DNA of 64,000 bases from Symsagittifera roscoffensis (Eukaryota; Xenacoelomorpha; Acoela; Convolutidae): the NCBI RefSeq assembly GCF_963678635.1, contig NC_087064.1, forward strand, positions 59,714,338 to 59,778,337. The letters run 5' to 3'. The notes under the pieces were generated by a model. It did not search any database. It saw only the letters and a program-made list of their open reading frames with translations, and was not told the origin of the DNA. Position 1 is the first letter of the stretch. Every line of letters starts with the position of its first letter. The translations under genes and the position numbers were made by a program. Below, piece by piece: positions 1 through 13,107 of this stretch.

Positions 1-3000
1 TTTAAGAGGCCAATGGCGCTGGTTTGGTTGACCAAAAATAGATGTCATAGATATTTACCACATCATGCATCACGCACATCATGCATAGTCTCGGCGTCGG
101 CCGATCCCTCAGAAGCGCCCCCCAAATCCGCCGCTGTGTTATAATAAGAGTTTTCTCCAAACTTAGTCGCAAATTTTTGTTTTAATTTTCTGTGTTCAGT
201 TTATTAAATGATTTGCGTATCATCTAGAGATAAGTTAAAATTGATGAAAGATAGTGGTGTCCTGAGCTCAAAATTTATATGATATTTCATCTGTTGGGGG
301 TTTGAAAGTTATACTCTTTGGAAGATATCGACCGTTTGGAAGAATCGATCGTTTTAATGTTGTTAGTACCATTTTTCACACTCGATGTTTGAAATTGTCC
401 AAAATTTATTATTTTTCAATATTTTCTTGACCAAAAACTACTCGATTCGGATTAGGGGACAGTCTGAACATTCAAGGATTTGCCCTCATTTACGAGCAGT
501 CTTGTTTTCTTTGAAATTTTGAACGAAAGGGAACTTAATTGAGTTAGCTGACTAAAACAGCAAGTTTTTCGATAAAAAACGGACCTATATATGAGCTGTC
601 AGGCTGTATATGGCAAATTCTTTTGCGGCCTTGAATGATTGATTTCGCTACCGTAAACGTTCGTGGACTTCGAACTACTTATTCCTGGACATTCAGCCGG
701 AATTAACCTTTTATTAAAGGCTGCCTCAATTTACTTACGAACACCCATAGATTGAAATTTGAAAGATTATTTTTATTCTGTTTTTTTCCCGCTCATCAGG
801 CTGATTTACAACTATGCAGAACCTGAAATTGAGTTTCTTGGCATAGAGCGATCGGATTAACTGTACAATTTCCCAAATCGATTTAGGGAAAGAAAATATG
901 GTTTTTTATTAGCTAACTTTGAGTACAGTCTAGATTCGTTCAAAATTAACCGTATTACTAAAGAAAGTTGAATTAAAACATAATTTTGTGTAATTAATAG
1001 GTTGATCCGAGCGATCTGCAGAGATGAGTCAATTCGTATTCTTTTAGTTTCAACAAATCCAGAAACTTTCTTTTTTGTTCCAACGATACCAGAAAACTTG
1101 TTTTCGGACTATCGTTTGACTGCGAATTTTGTGTCGGCTTAGATTCCAGAGCAAGTTTTTTTTTGTTTTTGAGGTATTTCGGTGTCATTGATTTCGGCAT
1201 ATTGTGTATTTGTTAAATGCCTCATAATAGGTTGTTTAATAGGTTCGTGGGACGTAAAAGTTCGGAATTTTCAAAATGTATTTAGCACAAAACTTTTTCA
1301 TGCTTTTTTCGGCTCAAAGGACGTGACCGAAGTATTGTCTGCCGAGTTACCGACTCTTAATTTTTGCCTCGGTGCTAATATAACGCTGGACAGAACACAT
1401 AAAAATTTACAAAAAAATTGTCCCAATTCTGAGAAAAACCGGTTTGAAGTTTTAAATTAAGTCATTATTTCAAAATCTTGAACTGAAACTGTTTTGCTTC
1501 AATCTGATTGGCTAGAATTAGCCAATCAAACTTTAGTACCATATCAAAAAATTCTGTTCACAATTTTAAGCCGAATTGGCCTGAATTGAAGAAGGTTTGT
1601 TAACTACTCAAATACGCTCCAGAGTTTTACCCAGATTAGAAAAAAAATACAGAAAACAGCTCCAGGAAAAAATGACCACTTTCGTGTCTGCTCAAAATTC
1701 GGCCATGTTAGTAATCGGCTTAAGAATAAAGTGATTTAATTTGTTTTAACCAAATAAACTAAAGCTATCGGTATGTTGTTCTCAGGATTTATACATCGAT
1801 GATTACAAAATACCAAAAATACGAAGTTACGGCGTAAAAAGTAGAAAGACCCGCAAATTTATACTCTCAAGCAAATTCTACGCTAATAAAAATACTTCCT
1901 TTTAATTTTCTAGCTTAGTTTGCTTAATCGACTTCACAATAACTTTCAACACCATTTAATTGACCTTCTTTATCAAAAATTGGAAAAAAGAATACGATTC
2001 GGTTATATTCAAAACTTATTCAAAGCTGTGAAAACTTAGTATCAATCGAGTAAAGTTAGCTTTTGCAGTTACTTTAGCGCGGTTTGGGGACTCAAAAATT
2101 GTCTGCAAAGACATTTGAATTTTCAAAAAATTTTTGTTCTATTTTAAACAAAAACTGTTGTCCAATTTGCCTATTTTACTTTGAGTGTCGAATATGCTTA
2201 AGTTCTAGTTTTTCGTTCAGATGCTTTTGTCACACCACGCTGAAAAAAAACGACATTAATTTGACAAAACAACACTTTGAAAAACTATGGTCGGAACATT
2301 CTGTGCTCCTTGCTCAGTAACCGGATATCGCTTCTTATATGAATAAATCTCTCTCAAAAATATGGAAATGACGAACCGTTTCCGAATAGATGCGTCAGCG
2401 ATAGTAGCTTCTTTCTTGACGTTGAAACTTCTCTGACGCCATTGAGCACTTTGTCATACCTACGTACAGTCTGAGCCCACAAAATATTTTTTTAAATTGG
2501 TTTAAGCTGTCTGTTAGTTAAGTGAAAAGCACTTTAACGGGTATAATAGGCCCCTATAAGGGCCGAAAAAGTGCTGAAGTTGTGCTTAATTAGATTAATT
2601 TGTGGACCAGCTTTGAAATAATGTAGATTAAAGCTTTTTCAACGGAGGGATGCTAAGTGGTTTGGGTTTCAGTGGGTCTGTTTGATTGATTCAAATTATT
2701 TTGAGATGCTTTCAATTGTAGGAGGAAGAAATTTCAGACGTCACGATATATACTTTTAATCGGAAGACACAGTTTCATTCATTTTTCATTTTTCATTTCG
2801 CTAGTCAGTTGTCAGTGAAACAAGCCCACTTTAAAAAAAATCAGAAAAACGAAAACTGAAAAAAACTTGAATTGAATATTTCCTGAGCGCTACTGAGCTG
2901 ATCGATATATAATCTTATTAAAAAATCAGAAAAACGAAAACTGAAAAAAGACTTCTGAATATTTCTTGAGCGCTACTTAGCTGATCGATATACAATCTGA

Positions 3001-3101
3001 AAAAATATCAAATCTTCAAACGGGAGCAAATTCTTTCTCACTGCGTTTCGTCAGTGATCTAAACCATAGTTGAAAAAAGAAAGAGAAATCAGAAACTAGA
3101 A
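1..3101. other. Non-coding left flank with repeat fragments
   Basis: No ORF here looks like a gene: the short open frames lack conserved motifs and have the base composition of their surroundings. Around 230-520 the sequence resembles the segment at 11880-12370 (shared phrases around the GTCCAAAATTTA and ACGAGCAGTCTTGTTTT motifs), so a degraded copy of a dispersed repeat is likely. Confidence 0.5.
2830..3000 (+). repeat. Two-copy direct repeat, about 83 bp
   Basis: Two adjacent diverged copies share CAGAAAAACGAAAACTGAAA and GAGCGCTAC..AGCTGATCGATATA. They lie directly upstream of the two-exon gene that starts at 3102, so they may sit in its 5' UTR or promoter. No function can be read from them. 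Confidence 0.75.
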
Positions 3102-4114
3102 ATGATGTCGGATCAAGCATACATTGCACTCATCATCCTGCTCGGAGTGGCCCTCCTTCTGTCCATGTTCAAAGTGGCAGTGCGTCTCATGCACACAATA
3201 AAGGAGGTAGACAGCCAGAGCCCGAGTGCATGCACCACTCCTCGCTTCACCCGCCGCACTCCCCCTGCATTCCATCTGGCATCCCTCGCCGAAAAACAGA
3301 ACAACTGTCAGGTTAGAACAATCATCAACACTACCTTCTTTTTTAAATATAAATCTCGAAGGTGCATAGCCTAGTCACAGGGTTTTGACACCAGTAATAG
3401 CGGTATCTAGCATTAGAACATTGTTTCAGTAACGCAATTTAAGTAGTGTCCTAGATTTTCCTTTCCGACATTCGGCTTTAACGAGGAGACTAGTTTTCGA
3501 TCGAGCTTGCCATTATTTTGAAAAATTCTAGAATTTTTAGTTGCTTTTTAGCTGAGTGCAGTATAGTATGCCAATCGAGACAGTATTGAAAATTCGGAAA
3601 ATGAAATTCTTGCTATATATCAACATTTATCCCGCATATTTAAACCACAGGCAATTACCGGCGTAGCGATTTTTCGTAATAGCGATTAGCGAATTGGCTG
3701 TTACAATTAGTGGTTGTCAAACCCTGATTGGTATAAATATAAATCTCTATTCGGAGTCGAAATTTTCACCCGAGGAGTTCGACGCCCTTATTACCTAGAG
3801 AGGCCCTGGGCCTTGGGGTATCAATATATTTTGCAACATACATTTTGGCCGGGTTCCTAAAGATGAACGCGGTTTCTGAGTTTTAATCTTATTTTTCTTT
3901 TCATCTCTATTGATTTGCTCGGATTCATTTTGTTTTAAATTGTGTTTGTTTCCTTCAGATGCTTGAAGTAGTCTGCCAGGAGAAATCTGCAGTTGTGAGG
4001 AGGAAATCGTGGGATGAGGCAATCGAGTTCCAGGCTCCGAGATCTCTGGAGATGGATAAAGGGAACCAGAAGACTCTCTGGATACCCCAAATCCTCGTCA
4101 CCGAGCACCTATAA
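3102..4114 (+). CDS. Small two-exon gene, single-pass membrane protein of unknown function
   Basis: Exon 1 is 3102-3311 (70 codons from a tandem ATGATG). Exon 2 is 3959-4114 (51 codons and stop). The intron 3312-3958 has a GT donor and a pyrimidine-rich TTTCCTTCAG acceptor, and splicing is phase 0, giving about 121 residues. Residues 6-28 form a strongly hydrophobic segment (rich in I, L, A, V) followed by a basic stretch, as in a small type-III or signal-anchored membrane protein. The rest is polar with Ser/Thr/Pro-Arg clusters. A poly(A) signal AATAAA lies about 90 bp past the stop. I recognise no family. The open frame crossing the splice site in phase and the clean acceptor are the reasons to believe it; transcript evidence is absent. 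Confidence 0.5.
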
Positions 4115-4202
4115 AAGCGAAGGTTGATCCCAAAAATTATATCGTCGTTTTTAAATCAGCTGTTTAAATTTAACAGCACTATGCCACTAAATTTTTATAT
4201 TA

Positions 4203-4208
4203 AATAAA
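4203..4208 (+). terminator. Poly(A) signal AATAAA for the 3.1-4.1 kb gene
   Basis: Canonical hexamer 88 bp after the stop codon of the two-exon gene. It supports a transcript ending here. Confidence 0.4.
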
Positions 4209-4339
4209 AGATCGGACACTAAAAGGATATTTTGATTCAACTGATTACACAAGCAATGCTTGTGTTATAGTATGAGCTATCTTGTTTTCCAGCCTAAGTC
4301 GCAAATATTGTTGCGACACAAATCTTGTTGCGATAAAAT

Positions 4340-4680
4340 GTGTTTCTTAACGAAAGTAACGGAATATTTGTGCTCGGGGTGGGTTTTTTTCTTCAAACAA
4401 ATTTTGACTTTTTAAATAGCCATTTTTGACGGGATGTTCGTATATCAGTGTTGTTGCCTTGAGCTTAAATTTGGAAAGATATTTCACCTGTGATCATTTT
4501 TCGTAAAGTTATTGGGGTTTAAAATTGTCATTTTGGCCAATTTGGTACAATCAGCACGCGATATATTTCGCGCTATTAACGCGTAAGCGGAGATTTAATC
4601 TGCCATAGAAATCGTTCCAAATTGATTGAAGGAAGCGTATTTGCCATTATTGATTTGTTACTAGGAGCGATAACCGTCCG
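4340..4680 (+). repeat. Unnamed dispersed repeat family, partial copy
   Basis: Shares a long diverged match with 18305-18840 (opposite strand) and 23200-23745 (same strand). Landmarks in order are: CGAAAGTAACGGAATATTTGTGCTC at the edge, a GGTGGGTTTTTT tract, GTGATCATTTTTCGTAAA, and a core CGCGCTATTAACGCGTAAGCGGAGATTTAATC. There is no coding capacity, so it behaves as a non-autonomous mobile repeat. Family unknown. Confidence 0.75.
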
Positions 4681-5859
4681 TACCATTTTTTAAATCGGGT
4701 GTGATATAATTTTTTTCCGCGCAAAATCAGGTACCACAATTAATCATCGGATCGGATTGAGTGATATATCATATTAAAGCTTTTTCAGTCATTATTCAAG
4801 CGACATAAAAAAATTTCTTAAAAATTGTTCCCAGTATCGAGAAAACAGCTTTAAAATTTTTGGTTTTAGTGTAAGCTCGAGCGAACAATAGCTTGTTCCA
4901 ACAATTTTTCAGCATGTTGGAACTTCTCAAAATGTGTGCTTATGTTGGTTGTAGTACAACCCCGTCTTTTTGTAATATATTTATTAGCCTTAACTGTTTT
5001 AGGCTCCAAAAGTTTTGGCTAATTTATATCGACTCAGTCGCCTCAAGTTGCTTTAATTGAACTTTTAAACGGCACATTTTTTTCTGGCTTAACAGCCATC
5101 TAGCCAGGGTTTGTCGGCTTGTTTATCTATTCATCAATTTTGTTTCAATGCTTATTTACTGCTAGCAATTGTCTTACTCGCCCTGTTTTCCTGTAAGTTA
5201 AAATAAATGTCGTCCATAAAAAAATGTTTGTCTTCTATAAGAAAATGTCGTCCAGAATTTTTTTCTTCTGAGTAGCTGAGTAACTTTTGTCTAATTTTGT
5301 ATGTGTGATGATGGATCAGCAACCTACAAGAAAACCTAAACGTTGCGGTATAAAAGTGGTTTTATTGTCCGTTTCGATTTTTTCTACTTGCAAAAATAAA
5401 CATTTCGATACTAGTCGTCAAGTGAGACGTTTTCATTTTCATTTTAGGATTTCGAAAAGAAAATTTTTTAAAAAAAGTTCCCTTTAAACAAATGAAAGTT
5501 GCTAGAAATGCTACCATGTGCTACCACAATTTGAAATTCAGAATATCTTTAATACAACTTTTTGATGTCGCTGTGTCTCGCAAAGCACCACTTTGAGCGA
5601 CCAATTTAAAATATTTAAGTATTAGTAATTGATCCAAAATATTGGTGTTTGTATAATCCGTTTGTTTTTATCAAAGAGATTTAAAACACTTGCGTCTGGC
5701 CGTGACGTTTTTGCACTGAGCGAATACTTCAAAAAAATTCTACAAGAAGTTTTTCATTTATACTTGGAATCTTCTCAATAAAATCTGGAGAGTTAACTCC
5801 TTACGCAAGTGTAGCGCAGTGTAATACTTCAAAGCAACTTTCTTTGCGTAAGTTCTTAA

Positions 5860-5915
5860 GCGAGCGTGGCGCAGATGCGAGGTCGTGAGACTCGAGGTCG
5901 GCGGTTCGATTCCGG
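5860..5915 (+). other. tRNA-like A and B boxes, probable tRNA-derived SINE head or tRNA pseudogene
   Basis: TGGCGCAGATGCG (from 5867) matches the pol III A box and GGTTCGATTCC (5903-5913) is a perfect B box. Acceptor-stem strands do not pair and the T stem has only three good pairs, so this is not a functional tRNA. The likeliest reading is the 5' head of a SINE or a decayed tRNA. Confidence 0.4.
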
Positions 5916-6769
5916 AACATAGCTAAAACTTTTGTTTTTGCTTTTTGAGCTAGTTTTTGCCGTTTTCCCGCCTGTTTTTGCGAATTGCAGCTTCGCCCGT
6001 ATGTAGCAAAAATGTAATTTTGAATGAAAACTAGTGTTTTTACTTTATTTTAATCTGCCATCATTTCGTTTTCGTTATTCATTTTCTGATTTGGCGGAGA
6101 TGTGTTTTCTGTAAACTACTTCCTAAATTTGTAATTTCGTCTTAATAAGAGTAATGAACGTAGTGAGTTCTCTTATATAGATCTTCCTGATTTTTTTTGT
6201 TTTTTTTTCAGGAAAAATTCTTAAAATTTGTTTACGCTCAATTTTGATTTTTCGCGGTTTGACTCGTGATTTTTTAAATTCAGTGCATTTCTATTGTTGA
6301 AAGTAAGGCAATCTGCACTATTGAACAGCAAAATTGTAAAGGTCACAAAAAACGTGATCGACTTCTAATTTCAAAATGGAAATTAATTATCAGATTTACC
6401 AGCAAAATAAAAGTTAAACTTCCTGATCCAGTTTTCTCAAATTTGGTAATTTCAACAGAAAAGTGTTCATTATAAATTGTTCTACAATTAATTCAAAGAG
6501 CTTTAAGGCCATCTATTTTTTTCTTCGAAATTCAAAAGTTGAAAAAACAAGTCGTTTTTTTCGGTTTCCATGCGTTATTACTCTTTTCCAAATTTCAGTT
6601 GGCTGTTTTTCATCCTCGTGCCTACGTTTGTCTTCAAAAATTGCCTTTGCAGTAGTATTTTGCAGTCTTGGGAATATACGGCGAAGTCTTATTATCTTTT
6701 TCCTTTCAGTACGCGCTCAGTGATGTCCATTTTAAAAAGAAGTAAATTTCTCATCTAATTAAAAGCAGG

Positions 6770-6865
6770 GTTGCAATGTTTAAAACAGAGCTTGTTTAAA
6801 ACATGTTTTAAACACGTTTAAAACAATGTTTAAAACAACACGAATTTCAGCGTTTAAAACAATGA
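6770..6865 (+). repeat. Short array of GTTTAAAAC-type repeats
   Basis: GTTTAAAAC or its close variant occurs at least six times in about 80 bp, partly self-complementary. Non-coding. Confidence 0.6.
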
Positions 6866-7099
6866 CTCATGAATGGTCAATATTTGAACGCTTTCTGAGC
6901 GCGTCATACAATTGAGAATCATTGGAAAATCAATTAGAATCCGAAATGTCATAAAAAATGAATTCCAAGAATACACAGACAAAAAAAGGGTAAATTTTTT
7001 GAACTATCAAATAGCAATGGGAAAGATTTCAAAGGAAATTGGAGAAATCGCCTTGTCCCCCAGTTCAGCTGGTCTCTAAAGAATGTTTTCGACAATGGG

Positions 7100-9175
7100 C
7101 TATATCCAAGACGACCTTCGAAACCGTTCATGTTCATCAAGGTATTTTTTGATGTTGCCATAGTATTTTTCGGCCAGTGTTGGTTTTATTAGTATCGAGA
7201 TCGGGTTGTGTTTGCTTAACATTTCATTGTAGTCTTTTGCTGGCCGTTTTTGAGTTTCACAATGAAGGCGTTCAATTGGGGTCATTTTAGTGCAGCCAGT
7301 TAGAATTTGCTGTTTTTTGTCGACTTTGACGGTCTTTCCAACTAGAATCACTTACTGAAGGTGTCTAGACAGGCGCTGCCTAACTCAGAAGACTACGCCC
7401 AAAGGCCTCATATGTAATACTCATATGCTGCACCCCAAGCTTCTGCTTGAGAGCTGTTTCAGTAATTTATTTCCAGATGGTGCAGTAACATACCGTGATC
7501 CACTGTGTCGAAAGATGCAGTAAGATCTAAAGCAACTAAGAGTGTACTGTGTGGATGACGAGGTTGATTTAGTCCGCTTCATATGACAGTAGTAATGCAG
7601 TGCAAGGCAGTGTTTGTTGACCATTTTTTTCGAAATCCGTGCTGGTTATCTGACAGTGTGATATGATTGAAATCATCTAGTAGGAATCTTTTAATCAATT
7701 TCGCTACTGGGGTTAAGAGGACTATGGGTCGGTAGCCTTTTGCTTCGTCTTTGCTTTTACCCGGTTTCAATAAAGGAAAGAGTATGCTGACTTTTCAGTT
7801 TTGGGGAAGGATTGAGGAGTTGAGAGTGAGTGATATTAGTTTTGTAAGGAATTTGATACCTTTATTACCGAGATAGTGAAGATGATTGCCGGCGATGTTA
7901 TCGGGTTGCATTTTTTCCTCAGTTGATTTTTGGTTGTGACAATCTGTGGGACAATTATAGTGGACTTGACGTATTTCTTTCAGTCTGCGGAGCGTGCTGC
8001 ATTTCTTTTTTTTAGAAATGGGTGGGTGATGGCTGTGTTGCTGAAGAGATTGGCACGTTTTTCGAATCTTAATTCTATTAGTTGTTGAAGTTTATGGTTT
8101 GTTCAGTGTGCTGTCAGCTAATTTGCCCGCTAAATAGTTGACAGTTTTCCATAGATGGTGACTAACTCCTCTGTGGTTGAGGGTATTGACAAATTCAATC
8201 CATTTATCGCAATTGTGTCTATTCGCAATGGCGTTGATTTCTTTTTCAACTGGGGATTATTAGGGTCACCAGGACTAGTTGATTGAAGTTCGTCTCTAGT
8301 CTTGAAAAGCTCTACAGCTTGCTTTGGAAAGTGTGGTCTGAGTTCTTTGATGCGGCCTTGTAGAATGTGCCGTTTTAGGTGATCCGCATTTGCTAAAAGC
8401 TTATTCAGTAGATTTGCGGAATCCTTTCCAGTCTGCTTTCCTAGAGTTATTTAAAGTTATTTTTTTGATGGTTCATCAAAGTCGACATCACGAGTTAGTG
8501 CGAGCTCGATTGCCTGATGATCAGAGTCAAGGCCAGTTTCTGTGGTCCAGCCAATGCTTTTTGCCAGGTTGTCACTTCAAGACTTTTGTCGGGTGAACTT
8601 TCACAATTGGAGATTACTCTAGTAGGAACTTCTCATTTAAGACAACGTGGTCTGAGTCATACATTTCTTTGGCAATTGTAGTTCCTCTAGTATCATCCTC
8701 GAAGTTCTGAGTACCAGAGAGGGTTATGAGCATTAAAGTCACCTTATGAGCATCAAAGGGTTATGAGCATTAGAGTATTAGAGAAACCTCAAAATTGAGT
8801 AATTGATTTATGGATGCGGTGTAGCCTGAGTCGCAGCTTGAGTGTGGTGGGATGTAAACGTTATTCAAGTTCATGTGACTTTCTCCCGATAGGATTTTAA
8901 TTCCGCAGTTTTCTTTGTGTGGGTCTTGATGATTCATTGGTATTTTGAGTTCTTGATCCTTATTGTTGTTTTTGATGAGAAAAACCAATCCGCCACTTTT
9001 GCCTTTTTCCTGGTTACGATTCTTAGTTATCATGAATAGCCTGGAGGTGATTTACAGGTGACTTCATCATAAAATTTGGTTTCTTGAATGGCTGCAACAG
9101 GTATTTTGTTGGTTTCCAAGAAGTAAACGATGCTGAAATGAACTAAGTTTTGGGCGCAGGCCATTTGCATTTAGT
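7100..9175 (-). mobile_element. Decayed non-LTR retrotransposon (LINE) ORF2: endonuclease plus reverse transcriptase
   Basis: Reading on the minus strand from about 9175, fragments of an AP-type endonuclease appear first (AAIQETKF, the catalytic-Glu motif, near 9080; then GGLVFLIKNN and VYIPP near 8850-9000). Reverse transcriptase follows: GYRPIVLLTPVAKLI and QHGFRKKWSTNTAL at 7579-7770, then palm motif A ALDLTASFDTVDH around 7500. A C-terminal segment (ERLHCETQKRPAKDYNEML) lies at 7100-7351. Pieces lie in different frames with stops between them and the YxDD palm motif was not found, so the copy is dead and internally deleted. The motif set is of the Jockey/CR1/RTE-like kind; clade assignment would need a phylogeny. 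Confidence 0.8.
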
Positions 9176-9199
9176 TACAAGACCTTGAAATCTTTGTAG

Positions 9200-11870
9200 T
9201 TTGTTTTTTTTCATTGCTTGGTTTGGGGGGGGGGCTTGGTTTTTTAGGGTTTTGGTTTGCTTGGTTTGTGGTATGGTAGTGATTTTGATGTTTTGAGTAA
9301 GAGCTGTTCTGACAGGAGTAATTGCGAGATCATTCCGCAGTGTTATGTAACGAGGTGCAAAAGAGGTGTACCCCTCCGCCGAGGTGGCAACAGACGCTTT
9401 TGTGAGCTCTCGTTTTTTTTTAACTACAGATAGGGCAGATGTACAGCGGTCCCGGATTCGTTTCTGTGCCGGCTCTTAGAAGAAGGATTTTATTGATTGA
9501 TCCAGCTGAATGTTAGAACGTAGTCGCTGATTTTCTTTGTTCCTAGAATAAAAACACGAATGGGGTTTAAATTTTTGGTGCTCACTTTAGAACACTTTCT
9601 TGAGGCTCACTCTGAAACATTTTAAAATAAAAATTGAATGTCAATTTCAATTTTTGAGCCTCACTCTGAAACCCTCTTAAAAAAATTCACATATTTCAAA
9701 TAGATTCTGAACTCTTTCTTTGCCTCGCTAAACGCTCGCTTGCTTTCATAAGATTGTGAAGATTTAAATTTTTTCATCAATTCAAAAATTGGGATCAATT
9801 TTTCTTATAATGAACCATTATGTTGTGTAATTTTTTAGCTCAACGTTTTTGAATAACTTTTCTAAATACACATTTTTTTTGTAATAATAGATAGTAGGTG
9901 CTCATAGAGTTTTTTTCTTAAACACCGGTGAAAAAATCTCAAATGGCGTCTGCTTGCAAATTCGACTTCGTGCTCTCCGATATCAGATACAAGGTTCATA
10001 TAGTCTTACTTGCAGTAAAGATTTTCTGTTAAATCATTTTAATGTGGCCAACAAATTTTTTGATGTCACTACTTTTTTCTGATATGTTTGATTATCGATC
10101 TGTTTCGAGCTAGGTTGTAGTTTTGCTCTTCGATTCGAAAGCTTAGTCATTTTTTGGAAAATTGAACTTTTCATAGTCAATATTTGAGAACTTTTTTCAA
10201 TTTTTGTTTACAAGTGTATCTGATATCCCCCAAAAAACCCAAGAAATCTCGGGCTGAGATCATCTTTGAAACAAAAAAACTCATCTTAGCCCAAAATTGA
10301 CCAAGCTAGGCCCATTGGATCGTTTTCAAGATATTTGATTCAGTTGGTTGAGTTTTGGTTGGATTTGTTTTTGTGTACAAAGAGTAGTATGCCTTTGTTT
10401 GAGTGCATATACAAGACAGTTCTGTATAAAACAGGCAAAAAAATTAGTCCGGTTTAAGGTTTAAGATACTAAACAGACCGGTTGAAGGTCGCTTTGTGGC
10501 GATAACCGGCTCTAATTTTTGTATAAAATCCTGCCCTCTGATGGCAAGCTCGCGAAACGTTTGCGGCGACTGTGGCGATCACTATTTTGATGTTTATTTT
10601 TTATTATTAAAGGACAATTCTGGGCCTATCGGCTTCAAAAACAATTGTTACTTGCGACTATTTTTTCGGACGGTTTTGTATCGGACTGTTTTTTTTAGTT
10701 TATTTTCATTCTTTTCGGACTGTTTTGTATTGGTCTGTTGTTATGGTACATTTTTGTACAGACATGCTTTGTTTGAGGGAATGGATTTTCATTTTTCAGC
10801 ATGTAAGTTATCCTTTTTTAAGTTGTGGATTCTCTTTTTTTATTGAAGCAAGCCAGATTTGTCAAACTCCAGCATAGCTTTTATTTTGATTTAAAAATCT
10901 AAAACTGAATCATTTTGTTGAATCAACCGCTTAATTCTGCTAGCCCTCTACTTTTTAGACAGTACAGAAATCAAATTCATTGATAACTGAGTTATGAACT
11001 TGTCCTAATTTTCAAACTTAAAGGGATTTCTACTATCAAAAAACTGCATAGGAAAAATTCTAGTAGCCTACGTTTTATCGATCTCGTTACGTTAAGACCA
11101 CAAACAACAACAAAACGTGTTTTTTTTTCAGATTGTCTCATTTGTCCATTGTGTGATGAGCGCAGTCGAACGAAATCCTAGAAGTTAGTTTTTTAATAGT
11201 CATTTTAACTGAGAGCATAATTGACATCAAACACAAATTTATTCAAGGAGTGATTTTGCGTGGAAAAAGAATACACTAAATCACACCCGAAGACAATGTT
11301 CTTCCCCACTTTTAAAGGTCGGAACACATATTAAAATTGATGTCTAAAAATTGCCTAAAAAAGTTTGATTATTTTGTCTTAACCAAATTTCCTTTTTTAA
11401 AACTGTTTAATGAGAGTTTCTTCTGATTGAAAATTATTTTTTTTTGCTATTCTTCTTTTCGTGAACTATTGTTGAGATCACAAACAACAAAACAAAATCA
11501 GCTTGAATTTGTTTTATTTTCTGAAAAAAGACGAACCATGAAAACAAACAATGAAAAAGTATGAAGAGCAAAATTTGTCAGGTCATATTTTCTCGGCACT
11601 GGAAAAACTTTCGAAAGTAACAAGTTCCTTAAAACAAAAACACCTGAATCTGAAATTTCTTCCCTCTTTTGGTTTCGAGAACAATTATTTGATATTTTTC
11701 TGTTGTGTGGTTTCTTCTATCTCAAATTCTGGTTTGATTTTGTTGCTTATGATTTAACTTGTTTTTGCGATCTGATTATCAGCAGAGCAAGTCTTTATGA
11801 TTTATTCCGATAACTTCGTTAGAAGTTTGGTTTGACTTATTTTACTTTATTGAAAAATCGACCTTTTGTT
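9200..11870. other. Stretch without a recognisable gene
   Basis: AT-rich sequence with a G-run near 9225. Open frames of up to about 116 codons (10496-10846) are low-complexity, Phe/Ser-rich and without motifs. Nothing supportable. Confidence 0.4.
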
Positions 11871-12570
11871 CCGGCTTTCGTAGAAAACGGAATATTTATC
11901 CTTGGGGTGATTTTTTTATTTAGTCAATTTCGCCAATCAAAATAATATTTTTTGACAAATAGACTTTAAACCCAATTGAATATATTGACTCTTTGTAATC
12001 AAATATAAAAAGATATTTTTACCTCAAAATTGACCGTTTGAAAATTGACAATTTGACCATAGTCTGGAATAATTTTTGCGCGCTTTGAAGATTTTCTTCA
12101 TAATGCTGAAAGCGTAAAGCGCATTATTTATGCGTGGTGAGTTGTCCCGCCTAACAAATTTGTTCCTCATTGAATTGAGGCTAGATAATTGGTCGCATTA
12201 ACTTAGTACGACTCAAATTTTTACACTTGATCTATGATATTGTCCAAAATTTAGTTTTTCAAAAAAAAAATCCCAAAAACTATTCGATATGTATTAAGGT
12301 AAAGTTGGAATATTTAGAACAATCGGAATATATACGAGCAGTCTTGTTTTACCTTAAGATTTTTTTTCTTGCAGTCGGCTCAAGTACATGCATAAGTGAT
12401 TAAAAATTGTTCGGCAATCGTAGTTCTACATATTTTCCAACTTCATGATGGTGGCAGTTGAGATTGATTTTTGATTTTGAGCTTTGGACTATAATATCTT
12501 GTAGATAGTATAAAAAATGGCCTGATAATAATTCGAAGAAAAGTACCCGAGCACAAATATTCCGTCACTT
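11870..12570. repeat. Degraded copies of the dispersed repeat, facing each other
   Basis: Starts with AACGGAATATTTATCCTTGG and ends with the reverse orientation ACCCGAGCACAAATATTCCGTC, the same edge motif as the 4.3-kb and 18.8-kb copies. The interior carries the GCGTAAAGCGCATTA and ACGAGCAGTCTTGTTTTACC landmarks. Too diverged to resolve into complete elements. Confidence 0.5.
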
Positions 12571-13107
12571 CCTTCAAACTTCAATAGGTCACTAGATGTG
12601 GGACCGGAAACTATGTAACTGCAGCATTTTCTAATTTGTTTTCTCACTGTTGGAAATCTTTAAACTGAATGAGTTAAGTCCAAGTCCCTCCAAAATTACC
12701 CTTGCTATAGTTGTTTATTTATAGCGACGTAAATCAAGTATAATTTCTTTTTATTTTTGATTTTTTTTCGCCGCAAATGTTTCTCAAATGTTTTCTAGAA
12801 TTTGTTCCTCCGCTAATTGTGTTAGCGCTCGCGCTAAGTATTCTATAAGTATTCTTTCTTCAAGTTTCTTTAATACAACTCGAGCTCACCTGGAGAGAGC
12901 TTTTAAAAGTTTGGCACATTTCAAACTTATTTTAATCCCTCTCAATTTCTCTTTTAATTTTTTCTTAGATTTTGAGGATTTGCAGTGATGGGAGCAAATT
13001 GTTCCGGATTTTTTTTAGCTTTATGTAGAACCGCATGTATGTTGGCAAGCAAAAAGAAAGTTATGCTCTATTAAATTAGTTTTTTATTCCAACTCAGTAG
13101 GCCTAGG

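Noticed and set aside
5860-5915. Functional tRNA gene
   Set aside because: A and B boxes are good but acceptor and T stems do not pair properly.
9215-9235. G-run as a regulatory G-quadruplex
   Set aside because: A single G-tract without three partners nearby.
10496-10846. 116-aa Phe/Ser-rich ORF
   Set aside because: Low complexity from T-rich DNA, no motif.
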